Shown one piece after another: positions 48,751 to 60,266 of a DNA stretch of 64,000 nt; the first letter of the stretch is position 1, and each line of letters opens with the position of its first letter. Under the pieces are notes generated by a model. The model was given only the letters and a program-made list of their open reading frames with translations, was not told the DNA's origin and made no database searches. The DNA comes from Stratiolaelaps scimitus (lineage: Eukaryota > Arthropoda > Arachnida > Mesostigmata > Laelapidae). The position numbers and the translations under genes were made by a program. Where the stretch lies: contig JABWDB010000019.1 in NCBI GenBank assembly GCA_019614645.1, forward strand, positions 4,758,501 to 4,822,500. The letters run 5' to 3'.

Positions 48751-48892
48751 TTCGTGGATCAGAATAAGGCATTCTCGCTCTCTCAGCTTTGAGACCAAGA
48801 AGTACGAGGAATATATATATGTATATATATATTCCTTGTATTTCTTGGTCTCAAGGCTGAAAGAGCGAGAATGCCTTATCCTGTTCCACGAA
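48751..48892. repeat. Long near-perfect hairpin (inverted repeat)
   Basis: Left arm TTCGTGGATCAGAATAAGGC...GACCAAGAAGTACGAGGAAT is mirrored on the right as ATTCCTTGTATTTCTTGGTC...GCCTTATCCTGTTCCACGAA with only a few mismatches. The centre is a short AT run. The arms are about 60 bases each. It could be a foldback MITE or a hairpin RNA; no coding is implied. Confidence 0.8.
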
Positions 48893-49168
48893 ACAATATG
48901 ATGGAATAGAGTGTAGCAGGGGATCGGTTAACGACGATGGTCGCTCTGCAGCCGATGGCTGATTTTAGAGACAAATCAACGAACCTTACCAATTGTCTGT
49001 ATATCTGTGCGCAGTGTTTCAACTTATTACGTGTTGCACACCTTTATCTAGTCTTGCTATCCCTCTCGGCCAGATTCGACGAGTCTCGCTAACGACAACA
49101 AAACATTAAGAAGCAAAGGTCAGGCATACACTTATGTTATTTAATGAATGTGTCTGAATGTTTGTCAG

Positions 49169-52100
49169 GTTCGTCAACTTCAACTGGCTGCTGCCGGCGT
49201 CCTGCTGGGCCTGTGCGGCGGGGTGCTCGCAAAGCTCACTGCAAATTTCGGATTGGGCCTTCAGCATGAAGATTACTCCGGCCTACTTAGTGTCCCGGGA
49301 GAAATTCTTCTCCGCATGTACAAAGTGCTTACACTACCTCTGGTGGTATCTTCCGTCATTTCGGGTAGGTCCATTCTTATCTTTGTTTTTTTGCCTTGAT
49401 AAGACTCGAAAACGAACAAAATGAACGCTACATGTTCGTGAACCGTTGTGTCATGTACATCCGAACTGATAATTCCCCACGATATATATATATATATATA
49501 TATATATTGTGGCCAATATGTCTGCGATAGTAAGGTAATATATGCGAAAAGGGGTACTGACTTGATGCGAGAATTATCACATTTTGTCTCGATCTTTTAG
49601 TCCTATCACCGAATCGAATATATTTAGAGAGAAGAGATACTTAATTATCCTGTCATATACGATTTCTAGAAAATTGTTAATTTCGATATACGAAAGAGAT
49701 GCGTTCGGTCGAAATAGAAACGACGTTTCTGGAGTCAATCCCCACTTCCATAAAAATAATGTCCACGAAACGGAATTATTGAAACCGTATAGGACTTCGG
49801 ACTTCTCCAGGGAGTTGAAGTCGATCCAGCCGAGACGTGACCACTCACAGTGTCGAGAACAACAATCCGGCTGAGTGACACTCAGCTGTCGCTTGCTGCT
49901 ATATTGTATTTGTATTTGGGGACCACTCAAAATGACGCAATCGCGCTACTTCGGAAGGAGAAAGCCGACCTAAGACCTATACACTATGGGACACTTTGAC
50001 AAACGTCCAGCACGTTCAACGAACGGCTTCCGGACCCAGCTTCCTGTTCTTGGATGCTATACGATTTGTTTTAACAGAAGGTGTGGATAATGTTTCGATC
50101 TTGTAAGCGCCTTCAAGGTCAATGGCGATGTTTTCTCACGCATTCATATGTAGGGAATTCACATGTGATACCAACAATTCGTATAATTTACCTATCAGTG
50201 CTTCATTATTGCTAATATATTCTTTAGCAATTAACCCTGACGCCTCTAAATTTTCTAGGTCTGCATCATCTAAATTCTTCGTTTCTGCAGTAATGGGAAT
50301 TGATCTATATTGTTAACTCTATATATATATATATATATTATAGATTAAGTCATGAGGATAATATAAATAAGTAATATATACGATATTATAAACTGCCGTA
50401 AAGGTGTTTTGTATGTGGACTTTTGGGCTATTTTGGGGGACAAAACAACAATTAGCCAGGTCGATGAAGTTCTCACGGACTTACAACGAACGGTTGCTAT
50501 AATGATTAGATACCGAACAAGAGATGGCAATCTTGAAGAGAGCCACTTAAGGGGCGCCCTATGAGAGTGATTCCTTAGCGTCTACTCCAAACATGAACGA
50601 AGAGAGATATAAGAAAAAGTACAAAAAAAACACACTCTATTCCCTGAGTGGTTGGCACTACAAGTCTGTAAGTCACTACACTATCGTTGTTAGCAATAAA
50701 TGTAAACAAGATACGAATCCACAGGTAGGCACCCCGGAAGCGAAGAGCGGGTCCTTAGGTTAAACTGTAATGGAACAGGAACTCCCGCCCCAAAGCATTC
50801 CCAGGCAGATTATTTCTTCAATGAGTAGATGACTCTTTTTGGCTTTTTTTTGGATATTTTTGTCATTTTGTCACCGAACGGAAAGAGGCCGACGAGTATA
50901 CCTAAACGCTGATCTTTATCTGGTAAAAAAAAAGCGGCTCGTAAGGCACATCGCCAATCTTCAGCAGCGGGGACACTTTCAGGACACGAAATATCGTCGT
51001 TGGTCGTACACATTTTTGAACATGTTTATTGAAAACAGAGCTGCCCAGCTACGGGTGAGACATTTTGCACCATGTGAGCGCAGTGGGGGTGTGTGGGGTG
51101 GGTAGCTTTGTGACAACCGTTTCGAAAGACACGAAAAACGAGAAAAGGAGAATCTTCCCGGTGCTTAATGTTCCTGTCTAGGGAGACGAAATCATTGGAT
51201 TCGCATATCGTGTTCTATTGACGTACAAATTGTACTAATTGTCATGAGGACAAACAATCTACGTTGCTTACTGGGATAGCTGACGTTTTCACATTTACTT
51301 GTTCATTACATTAATTGTCTAGGTAGGTAGCTAGAGAAGGTAGGCCGCCCCACTATCAAAATCAGGGAGTGTTTCACGTTGTTGACACGTATGCAAGTTC
51401 GACGAACATGTTAATTCTTTGTCGCAATATCATCTCACGAACTCCGAATCAGTGGGAAAACAATGCACACAATACTATATACAGGGCTTGGTGTTTATTA
51501 ACGGAACTGCAGTCTAAGTAAATTCTTGTAATAATAATAGCGAAAAGGAGGTGTCGTCTCATGTATGATTTCAAATGCGACCGATTTCAGGAAACGGAAA
51601 ATTTTTACATCAATTTTTTTTGTTATCATAAACGTAGCAGTATAAAGGTGGCAACGCCCACACAAATGGTATGCCTAGCGAGAATGTGTTCCTAAATTTC
51701 ATTTACAAGTTTCTGAACGTCTTTCACAATATTGCCATAATTACTCGCTGATTCGGGCCAGCCATGGCGCGCGTCGAGCTGCGGACCTCCGGTCGGATGT
51801 TCATCATAATGGTTCTGTATTATTTGGCGTCGACCCTAATTGCGGCCCTCGTCGGACTCATTATGGTGGCAGTGATTGCGCCCGGCAGGGAGATCCCGAG
51901 ACATCTCAGCAATGAGCCTGGGGTGCAGGTTTCAGGACTCGATACGGCCCTTGATTTTGTTAGGTGAGTTGAACACAAACAGGTTTGTCTGTCTACCTTT
52001 GACGATCTCTTCTCATCACACGAACGCATACATCTGTACAACGGAGGTGGAGATACGCTGAAATAACTGTTATGAGTTAGTTGACAAAAATCAGTTCTTG

Positions 52101-52871
52101 AATTACGTGTGGGGTCGACAACGTTTATTTTTAATTCTTTAATAATTGAATATATGTCCGCTAACAGGTAAGGATGAATTCACATGGGAAGTCTATATAT
52201 ATATATATATCAACATTTGTAGTTTACTCTGTCGCTGATCTGCCAGGAACATGTTCCCGACAAATCTGGTTCAGGCCTGTTTTCAGCTGCATCGCACAGT
52301 TCGTGTATCGGAAGCTTCGAGCGTCTTTCCCATCGGGCTGAACGCCAGTGAGCACCCATTACCAAGGGCCCTACGCAGAGAGTTCGAGTACTCAGATGGA
52401 CTCAATATTTTCGGTTTGTACAGAGACGGTTGGATAGTTGTTCACTAGTCAGCCACCGAGGTGAGGCTGGTTACACGGTCATGTACGATGTCTGGATCTA
52501 AGCAGAAACGCGGTTGATAGGACCACATGTTACCTAACACGTAGTTAGAGAAAACAGCCCCGAGTCGCGTGTTGCTCAGCTTAGGGAGGTGGCCGTTCTG
52601 CCGGCTACGGCGCATGGCAGTCGGCTCGTTACGTTTATTAGCGCATTATTTTGTGTTGACACAGACAGAGAGGGGGTTGTTGTCGGTCTGCCGCTTGACC
52701 TGGAAAATATGGATATTTGTATAGTGTCATAGTGCTGTGTGATGGGATTTTTTACATTTTTCCTTCAACCCAATGTATCATATTTTTTTTCGATTGGTTC
52801 AATAAAATGAAGATATACGACCCTTCCTATTTTTCAACTGTTGCTTCGTATCGATTCGAATCGACAGCGGC

Positions 52872-52905
<34 letters not shown>

Positions 52906-52918
52906 GCCGCTGCTTCGC

Positions 52919-52950
<32 letters not shown>

Positions 52951-53750
52951 TGGGTATTACCTCCACCGATTGTAAGTTTTCTGATTGAAAATTGGTTGGA
53001 GCTTGATGGAGTGCTAGGTTTTGTACAACGTTGATATTTGTATGACTGTTCATCTCGTTCATTTTGTAATAGAAGTACGAGTGTACTAGACACGAAATTG
53101 CTAGTTGCACGTAAATTTTCGACTCTTGAAAAAAATGAGAAAAAACACTGTCTGACGGCAAGCTTTCCGAAATCGGTTGATCGCTCGTTGACGAATTTGG
53201 CGGTATTGTTTGGTGAATAATAATTTCATAGCTAGTACACTCGTACTTCTATTACAAAATGAACGAGATTAAAACACTCCCGGTCAACGATTTCCTCAAA
53301 CTAGATACCACTAACATCGCTCCGAACTCAATTTTATAACTTGACCCGAATATCCACATCGACGATGTTGACCGTGACTGGAATATTCTTTCATTTACTA
53401 GCGCAGCAACAACTTAATTCACTAATTGTTGTTGTTACCGTCTCCCTGCTTTTTCAAGGTGTCATCGTGTTTTGTTCTGTCTTCGGCCTCGTGTCAGGCT
53501 ATATGGGACCCCTGGCTCAAACCCACATTCAATTCTTTTCGATTCTCAATTCGATCTGTATGCGATTGGCACACATCGTTAACTGGTGCGTGAACAGCCG
53601 ACACGATTAACAAACTTATATAAATACATGTTGCTATCCCAATAAATAAATGCTACTCTACACGCAACTACCGAAGGCCCCACAACGACGTTACGTATAA
53701 GAACCAGGATTACCGTCTAAACAGCATTGATATGAAGATATTGACCATCG

Positions 53751-53834
<84 letters not shown>

Positions 53835-56800
53835 TGTATGTGCCTTGGAACACCATGTCGATACATAGGGTGCTTGATTTTAAGGTGACCCAAGTTTGAC
53901 TGTTTCGAAGGCAACCTTCTAAAATATACTATATGTTATTTACTTCTTCGGTAGAGAGATATATTTAGATAGCGATGGAGGCCTTGGTCTCTCCCGTAGG
54001 GTTGCATTACTTTCCGCACACTCTGTATGCATCGGTATAGCGAAGAACCTGTACCCAAATCATCGCCGTGTGCTCATATGTGAGACCCGACTTGAGCCGT
54101 AAGTCATACATATTTGCTTGCTGGCGCAGGTATTTCCCACTCGGCGTTCTCTTTCTTCTCGTACACTCGTGCGTAGTGGGTGATGAGCTCGGTGAGCACG
54201 TAGCCGACGTACGCCTTTACGTGCTAACGGTCCTTGGGGGACTGGCGATGCATTCGTTCCTTATACTGCCAGCTTGCTATTTTGTTATCGTACGACGAAA
54301 TCCTCTGGTCTTCGCCAAGCAGTGCCTGCACGCCATCCTCGTTGGGTTTGGTAAGCCTCAATCTATTCGATGACTGTGCCCTTTATGAGTGTCTCATTCA
54401 CAGATGCCGACAGGTGACCGAGTTTCGGTAGTACGCCCTCCAGCCGGCATTGCATGACATGGATTATAAAATAACTGCAGAGCATGACACTTAATGGAGA
54501 GAATGACACGTGAATACAGTTTATGTTATTGATAAAGGAGCCTCGAGTGCAAGCCAGAAGACTTTATAGCTATCTTCCAAACGCAACCAAGCGACACTAA
54601 CGAATCAAGATAGATCAAGATCTATATCAGAAGATAACTCGTTTAAAGTCGTGTGTGGTTCACTTCGTTCAATGAGCAGCTATTAATTACGTTGTATAAG
54701 ATCTAACACTCTCGTTTGTAGATGTGACTAAATAGGTACATCAATCTTAATATGTGTTGAGGGTTGTTGTTTTCGAACGAAACGATTGGTGTAGGTGTCA
54801 ACTCGTTATGTTTAGTTCGACGTAACGATAGCTAAAACTAGAAACTGGAAGCTTGAGATGATTTTTCGAAAAATTCAAGTCATCACCCTTCTCACAACTT
54901 TAGACAAGTCAAGGAGATCATTTATCGAATGCGAATGTTGGCCTCATCTTGAACCCCTGATATGCCAACATGGATATTTTTTGTATTTTCCCTTATTTGT
55001 TTCTGTATTGAAACGTCTGTTATATGTATTGCATGATACAATTGGATACGGCGGGTCGGCCATACGCCAACCGAAACAAGAATTTAGAATGTCGGTAGTC
55101 GCCCCCTTGACCGAGCCTATTGGAGAGCCATATAGATACTCCGTGCGGATTACTTTGGCTAACTATGTAATTGCCATAAAGTCTAGAAATATGACGATGA
55201 CGTTGAATACTGATATGCGTCTTAGAGGTGGAATGAAATATGACATGAGAGAAAAATCGTCGCCGGCCTGTTTCAAACGGCGGTGGCTTGTCAAATCCAA
55301 CGGCGTCAGCGGGTCTCGTTGCATGAGGCCCGCGTAGGTGGGCTTTATCTTTCTTGTCGGACGATTCTGAACACCTGTGACAGGAGATTGATTGAGCGGA
55401 AAGCCAGGAACTGTTCCGAGGTTGTAACGTGCCAAGCAAAGAGAAGATTTGATGGGATTTCGTGAACAAAATACATGTAGTCCTTCGTTCACGAATACGA
55501 CAGGTTATAGTGAATTATTTCTACACAAATAATATTAGATTCATAATTACGCAGTGGTAAATGCCGTGGGGGTCTCGCTAGCAAATGCGGTGGCGGCGGT
55601 GGTCTTTTTGCAACAGAATTGAGAAGGCTGAACTCGATTAACTATATATCAATATGTAAGGAGGTGCACCTAGCACATGTAAGTCATATATGAGCATGCT
55701 CAAGCTGTATTTGGTGAATGTCCGAGATTCTGCTCGCCTTTGGATCAGGACCAGCTCAGGTCCAAACGAAAAATGTCTGATCAGCCAAGTTCTCTATTTA
55801 CAATAGTATTTTTGCCCTTCTCCTATTGGGATCGCCCTTAATTCAGGAACGTCGGATAGCGTCGCGTCAGTTCCTGTGACGATGTCCTGCCTTGAGGTTG
55901 GTGGCGTTGATAGACGGGTGACACGATTCGTTCTACCAATTGCGTGCGCCTTTAATCTCGACGGGACGGCTCTTTATGCAGCGGTTGGATCGATTTTCGT
56001 TGCAAACCTTAATGGGATTCAGCTCAACTTTGAGCATTACATCATTGTCGGGTAAGTCATACCGCTGTCGTACCTAGCGACACAGCTCGGATGCATCAAC
56101 TGACAGTGGGATACGGCCCAAGACGCAGATTCACATCCTGCCGTAGCCTAAGCGAGGCGTGAATGTTCCTTCCTATTTTCTTGTAATAAATGCCCATACG
56201 GCTTAAGCGGTGGCGAGGTGGCAGACATCCGTACGGCAAAACAAAGTACAAATTTAGATTAGGAACTAATTCGTCGGTGGCTTCTCTCTTGAGATTCCTC
56301 CAACAAACATAGATCGTCAATTCGCTAACTACTTTCTCTGCTTTCTTCAAACACTAATACATACACCCTATAGGATACATGTTGGTGAAATGTTAACATA
56401 AATTTCGCGCTAAATGACCGTTTTCCTCTGACTTAGCGTTATCTTCAATTCGTTGATAAACATTATAGATTATTTTCGTTTTGATTTACTTTCTTCCTCA
56501 GCGTGGTCGCCGCGTTGACGAGTTTTGCAAATCGGGGAATTCCGAATGCTGTGGTGATCACTATGGTTCTGGTTTTGCAGACAGCTGGATTGAGCGCCAA
56601 ACATCTACCGCTTCTTCTGGCTGTCGACTGGATCATGTGAGTTTACCTCCACCTTTAGTTTGTCAGGCAGATGCATCAATGTGACAGATACAGACCTACA
56701 GCTGTAAATTAATTTCTTAAATTTATTTAGCACATACAACTTCAAACCCACAGCTTGTTTATGTAATTTGGTGACAGCAGTTGCGTTTGAAGGGGTTCGT

Positions 56801-57742
56801 CTTATCGAGCGATGCTGCAAAAGGTACCACCGACGTTATACAATGGCTGTGGGTCAATCCGAAAATTTAGTTTGCTAGCCGTTATGGTACGCTTGGAGTA
56901 ATGAGCAGATAAGGGAAGTCCTAATTATTATACAATCCTATATATATATATATATATATATATCAGACATCGTACATGTACAATAATTAGAAACCTAGAG
57001 CCTCAATATAACTTGAGCAGGCTAACGTCAACAACATAGTCTACGTTCTTTATATATTTTAAGATTCGGATGGTCTTGCTTTTCACACCAATGCTGTAGC
57101 TGTCCCATAGTATAAGTGTCGCACCGTGATAGCGATTATTATTACTATAGTTTGTGCTGTGGTGCTACAAGCGTACAGCTCCTATCGTCCTCCGGTTGCT
57201 ACAAATATTGCTATCTGCTTTACGGTAGAGATTTTTTGTAGCTTAGATTTCAATTCACACATCTATACAATTCACCATTGATTCAAATATGTTACTGTAA
57301 CAAATCAGGGAAGAATAGCTCAGATGATAGACGGCTCGCTTGGCTTCCCGGATGTGTGTTACTTAGCCCACTGCGTGCGTTTCGAATGAGTAACCACACA
57401 CGTGTCACCGGTCGGAAAATCGTCTCGCCGAGAACATTCTGTGGCTGAAAGATAATACCTAACCATGTCATCTGGTCGAAGCCAGTATAAAATGATTATC
57501 TATAATTTGATTAACATGTATTTCTATGCATAGTTAGAAGCTCATAACTAATAACTGATCTATGAACTAATGTGGACATCAGGAATCGTTGCAGGACCGC
57601 CGTCAATGTGTTTAGCCAAGCGATTGCCGCGGCCGTTGTAGCCCGCGCGGTTCGTCGAGACCTTGAGCGTTCCGAGGAAGCTTTAGAGCAGCACCACTGG
57701 GAGCATGTAACCGATGTGGGGGTCACCAAGAGAGTTCGATAA
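49169..57742 (+). CDS. Divergent SLC1 (EAAT-family) transporter, 8 exons, first exon missing
   Basis: Exons 49169-49364, 51762-51963, 52247-52413, 53459-53585, 54130-54350, 55847-56051, 56502-56636 and 57583-57742 agree in phase at every join and give 470 residues. SLC1 landmarks run in order: VPGEILLRMYKVLTLPLVVSS, TSGRMFIIMVLYYL, NMFPTNLVQACF, SDGLNIFG, LGGLAMHSFLILPACYF, TRFVLPIACAFNLDGTALY, GIPNAV and LLLAVDWIM. The family couples Na+ (and H+/K+) gradients to uptake of acidic or neutral amino acids. Unusual here: the Ser-rich loop is TSDSVASVP; the Glu after NMDGTALY is Ala (residue 349); the LDRxR Asp is Asn (N419); the VNVLGD Asp is Gln (Q430). The NLDGT Asp, VDW Asp, Arg and Asn of RTAVN remain. 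Substrate and ion coupling therefore cannot be assumed. Its introns host a MITE-like element and long (AT)n runs. Confidence 0.88.
52865..52912. repeat. (AT)n run forming a perfect 48-base palindrome
   Basis: An AT run is flanked by CAGCGGCTATTA on the left and its exact reverse complement TAATAGCCGCTG on the right, inside intron 3 of the SLC1 model. A second AT run follows at about 52919-52950. Confidence 0.85.
53054..53267. mobile_element. MITE-like element with 36-bp perfect terminal inverted repeats
   Basis: CTCGTTCATTTTGTAATAGA... (53054-53089) is repeated as its exact reverse complement at 53232-53267. The interior of about 142 bases has no transposase. The element is 214 bases long and lies in the intron before SLC1 exon 53459-53585. 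The flanks do not show an obvious target duplication by eye. Confidence 0.65.
53752..53827. repeat. (AT)n microsatellite, longest in the window
   Basis: A pure AT run of about 76 bases in an intron of the SLC1 gene. Confidence 0.95.
56778..56868 (+). repeat. Decayed 5'-truncated SINE copy
   Basis: TTGCGTTTGAAGGGGTTCGTCTTATCGAGC and the tail GGCTGTGGGTCAATCCGAAAA match the 13.5-kb SINE with several changes. It lies in the last intron of the SLC1 gene. Confidence 0.55.
57308..57400 (+). repeat. Possible tRNA-derived SINE head
   Basis: GAATAGCTCAGATGATAGACGG resembles the tRNA A-box region, and GTTTCGAATGA about 70 bases later resembles a degraded B box. It is not a functional tRNA by eye because the stems do not pair. 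It lies in the last SLC1 intron. Confidence 0.35.
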
Positions 57743-57763
57743 GACAACACGCTTAAGAAGGGT

Positions 57764-57765
<2 letters not shown>

Positions 57766-57800
<35 letters not shown>
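57766..57800. repeat. (AT)n microsatellite in the SLC1 3' region
   Basis: An AT run of about 35 bases starts 24 bases after the SLC1 stop codon. Confidence 0.9.
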
Positions 57801-57801
<1 letters not shown>

Positions 57802-57936
57802 CTTATTTAATTTACCGCCTTTGTCATGAGGTGATCCTGCCTAGCCGCTGAGGCTACAATGCTTTTATCACATACCGTTGTGTCGCGCTCGCCTACTGTG
57901 TTCGCTGTGCGGGTCGATTAATACAGTAATAATTAT

Positions 57937-57946
57937 AATAAATAAA
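57937..57946 (+). promoter_or_regulatory. Polyadenylation signals of the SLC1 gene
   Basis: Two overlapping AATAAA hexamers lie about 195 bases after the SLC1 stop codon on the same strand. Confidence 0.5.
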
Positions 57947-57976
57947 TCGTAATAACGTATCCAATGCTTTTTTATG

Positions 57977-58230
57977 TTTTTCGAGCTGACCCTCAGCTGT
58001 TCCCCTATCAGACAGGCCTCAGCTCTTAACCTTTAGGTATTACTATGAGGACCTGTCGGGGCCACTTTTGCTTATTCTCTGCGTTACTCGTACCTGACAA
58101 GAATCCTCAGATAAAGAAAGATGATAAAGAACTCCAAAGATTCTCCGCGTCTGACAGGATTTGAACACAACACACACGTGTCCCTCCGGTCTAGTAGTCT
58201 AAGACGCTCACCACTAGACCATCCAGGGGA
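57977..58230 (-). repeat. tRNA-derived SINE, second type, with head
   Basis: On the minus strand the element begins with a tRNA-like head: A box TGGTCTAGTGG (58211-58221) and B box-like TGTTCAAATCC (58157-58167), head about 58146-58230. The body down to 57977 matches 18969-19067 and ends CAGCTGAGGGTCAGCTCGAAAAA. An 8-base inverted repeat (GGTCTAGT/ACTAGACC) makes the head fold unlike a working tRNA, so a tRNA gene is unlikely. Confidence 0.6.
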
Positions 58231-59595
58231 CAACGTATCCAATGCTAACGGACGTGCCGTGCTAATCTATGAGCTAGTTCATGAGGTCGGGAACTCGACA
58301 GCCGCGTGCGCGGATGTTCTCATTGCGCTCAATCAAAACAACGTTCATTATTCCTGCACATTGTATGCACATACCTATAATCATGATGGCTGTGTAATCA
58401 GGGATAAGTATCTATCAAAGCATGTTACGATATTTTTACTGAGACATTTCGTGAGGCACGTTGGGCCAGGCGGAATAATGCTCGGGATAGGGACAATAGT
58501 AGATTGTTACTATTCACTCCGAACTAACCCGATTGCAGTGGCCATTTGTAGCATTTGAGCTACCCTAAATATACCCATTTGCCTGTCCAGAAACGATTCG
58601 TTACGTGATGTGCTTTTATTATACTTGTATATCCATATACATGTGACATTGTTTAACTAAATAATATCTCGCAAAAACTTCCTGATATTATAAACTCTCT
58701 AGCTAGATTTAGCAGATGGAACTTCTAGTTGAACACGATTCATGATCTGCGCAACGTTGCGTGCATTGTTGTAAGAGGAAATCTGAAAATAGATTAATTC
58801 GAACGAACGGCGGGACGCATAACATCCCTTTTGAACTGAACTGTCCTAGGCTATTCAGGTGGGCAAATTGGATAGGTGTAATAGATCGAAAACGGAACAC
58901 GTACAGCCGAGACTGGACCTATCCGTCAATCTATAGTTCGGTCCCGGTGTAGGCCTTTCTATTCTTCACATCCCATAGTAAAGGCGGTAAACAGAGGCGT
59001 TTCATTTTATTCTCATGACTTCCTAAGGGGCAGTGCTTGAGAGTCAGCATGAACTGTTACTCAGATATCCCGACCTTAATGCCTTATTATCGGAGTTATG
59101 CTATATGCCGGCATCGTGCCAAAACCTCGTCAAAATTTATTTATTAGAATCAGACGAGGCCGAAACACATTCGTTGTGATTCAGTTTACACGATTGTAGC
59201 GGGCTATAATAGCATTTGAGCAGGAGAAACCTGTCGATCCATCCTTTTATTCCTCACGTAAATTTGGCTATAGGGAAGGCTGACGTTATGAACGGTACTT
59301 CTCACTGTAATTTGCAGAGACTGTTGGACAAATATCGTTCGCGAGTTAGCACAGCCGGCCTGCGGGATCCATTTGGCCTTTATTGTAATTGTGTTCATCC
59401 AAAGTGGGGTAACGACACAGCACTTGACGTTACCCCACTTCCATAGATGTAATATACATCAATGAGCATTGATTACATGAGTCACAATTCTTTCTATTTA
59501 CGGCTATTTTACTGATCCACATATCGTTGTTGTTTGTATGAGCAAGAAAGTTCTGATCGGTCATTCATTGATTATAACCCACACCGCCAGATATC

Positions 59596-60114
59596 GTGAG
59601 GCGTATACCCATAGATTTCAACGGAATTTGCTATTACGAGATTTTGGACCCAAAAGAAAAAATAGACTCGGCTCAATATCTCGAGTTCTTGAAGGGACTC
59701 ATGAGTAATTGGCATGACGACAGGAAGCACGGAGTGTGGCTCCTCGATGACAATGCTAGGGCACATCGTAGCAATGAAATTACGTCCTGGCTTAAGGCCA
59801 ACAAGATTGAGCGATGACATCACCCTGCTTCTCCCAATTTAAGCCCGTGTGACTAAGGTTGCTTCCATCGATTAAAGAGGGCTATAGGTGGCAAAAGGTA
59901 CGCAAACATCGATTTACTCCGAGAGGCCTTAAATAACGAAGTTATAAATGGTAATCGTGCATACCTAGCCGTTAGAAGGCTGCCAGAACCTTGGGACCAG
60001 TGTATAAACAAAAGAGGTGCATACCTCTAACTCATACTAAAAAATCCTTATTTTAACTCACTTAGTTTAGCCGGTATTGAAATGTACATGTGCGCGGTTT
60101 TTTGGGTCAACCTA
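59596..60114 (+). mobile_element. Dead mariner-type transposon remnant
   Basis: The frame 59596-60030 matches the C-terminal half of a mariner transposase: a WWDF-like start with GICYYEIL, then LLDDNARAH (second catalytic Asp) and, about 33 residues later, SPNLSPCD (third Asp) and HRLKRAIGG. Two in-frame stops break it (TGA at 59815-59817, TAA at 59854-59856). The N-terminal half is missing. The right end at about 60091-60114 (TGCGCGGTTTTTTGGGTCAACCTA) looks like a terminal inverted repeat followed by a TA. No left end was found. This is a cellular transposon fossil, not a virus. Confidence 0.75.
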
Positions 60115-60266
60115 ATATATATATATATATATAGATAATCATATTTGTTCAAATAGCCGTACTGTCTGTGTGAGCATTTGTTGACAAATAATCATTGTGT
60201 ACCACGATGGTAGGAGTTTGTTGCTGTCCAATTTGTGTGGACGCCCACTTCTCCTAACTGCCTCCT

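Larger units (their letters stand above)
46642..49168. other. Upstream region of the SLC1 gene; first exon not found
   Basis: The missing N-terminal exon of the SLC1 transporter should be here or in its first intron. A plus frame at 47872-48144 begins acidic (ERDIAENIAAEDESVEEKP) and could be an N-terminal cytoplasmic segment, but it lacks an ATG and a good donor. Also present are a SINE at 47514-47602, (AT)n runs near 46869, 46983 and 47981, and the long hairpin at 48751-48892. Confidence 0.3.
57743..60266. other. SLC1 3' flank and gene-free stretch up to the globin
   Basis: Contents are the SLC1 poly(A) region, the second-type SINE and the mariner remnant. Open frames at 58121-58558 and 59216-59446 carry no recognised domain; the first begins inside the SINE head. 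Confidence 0.4.

Noticed and set aside
55020..55492. A separate protein-coding gene in the SLC1 intron
   Set aside because: Frames are open on both strands, and no start context, domain or splice sites single one out; reported only as an observation.
58146..58230. tRNA gene on the minus strand
   Set aside because: Both promoter boxes are present, but the D and anticodon stems do not pair properly and the unit continues into a repeated SINE body, so it is a SINE head rather than a tRNA gene.
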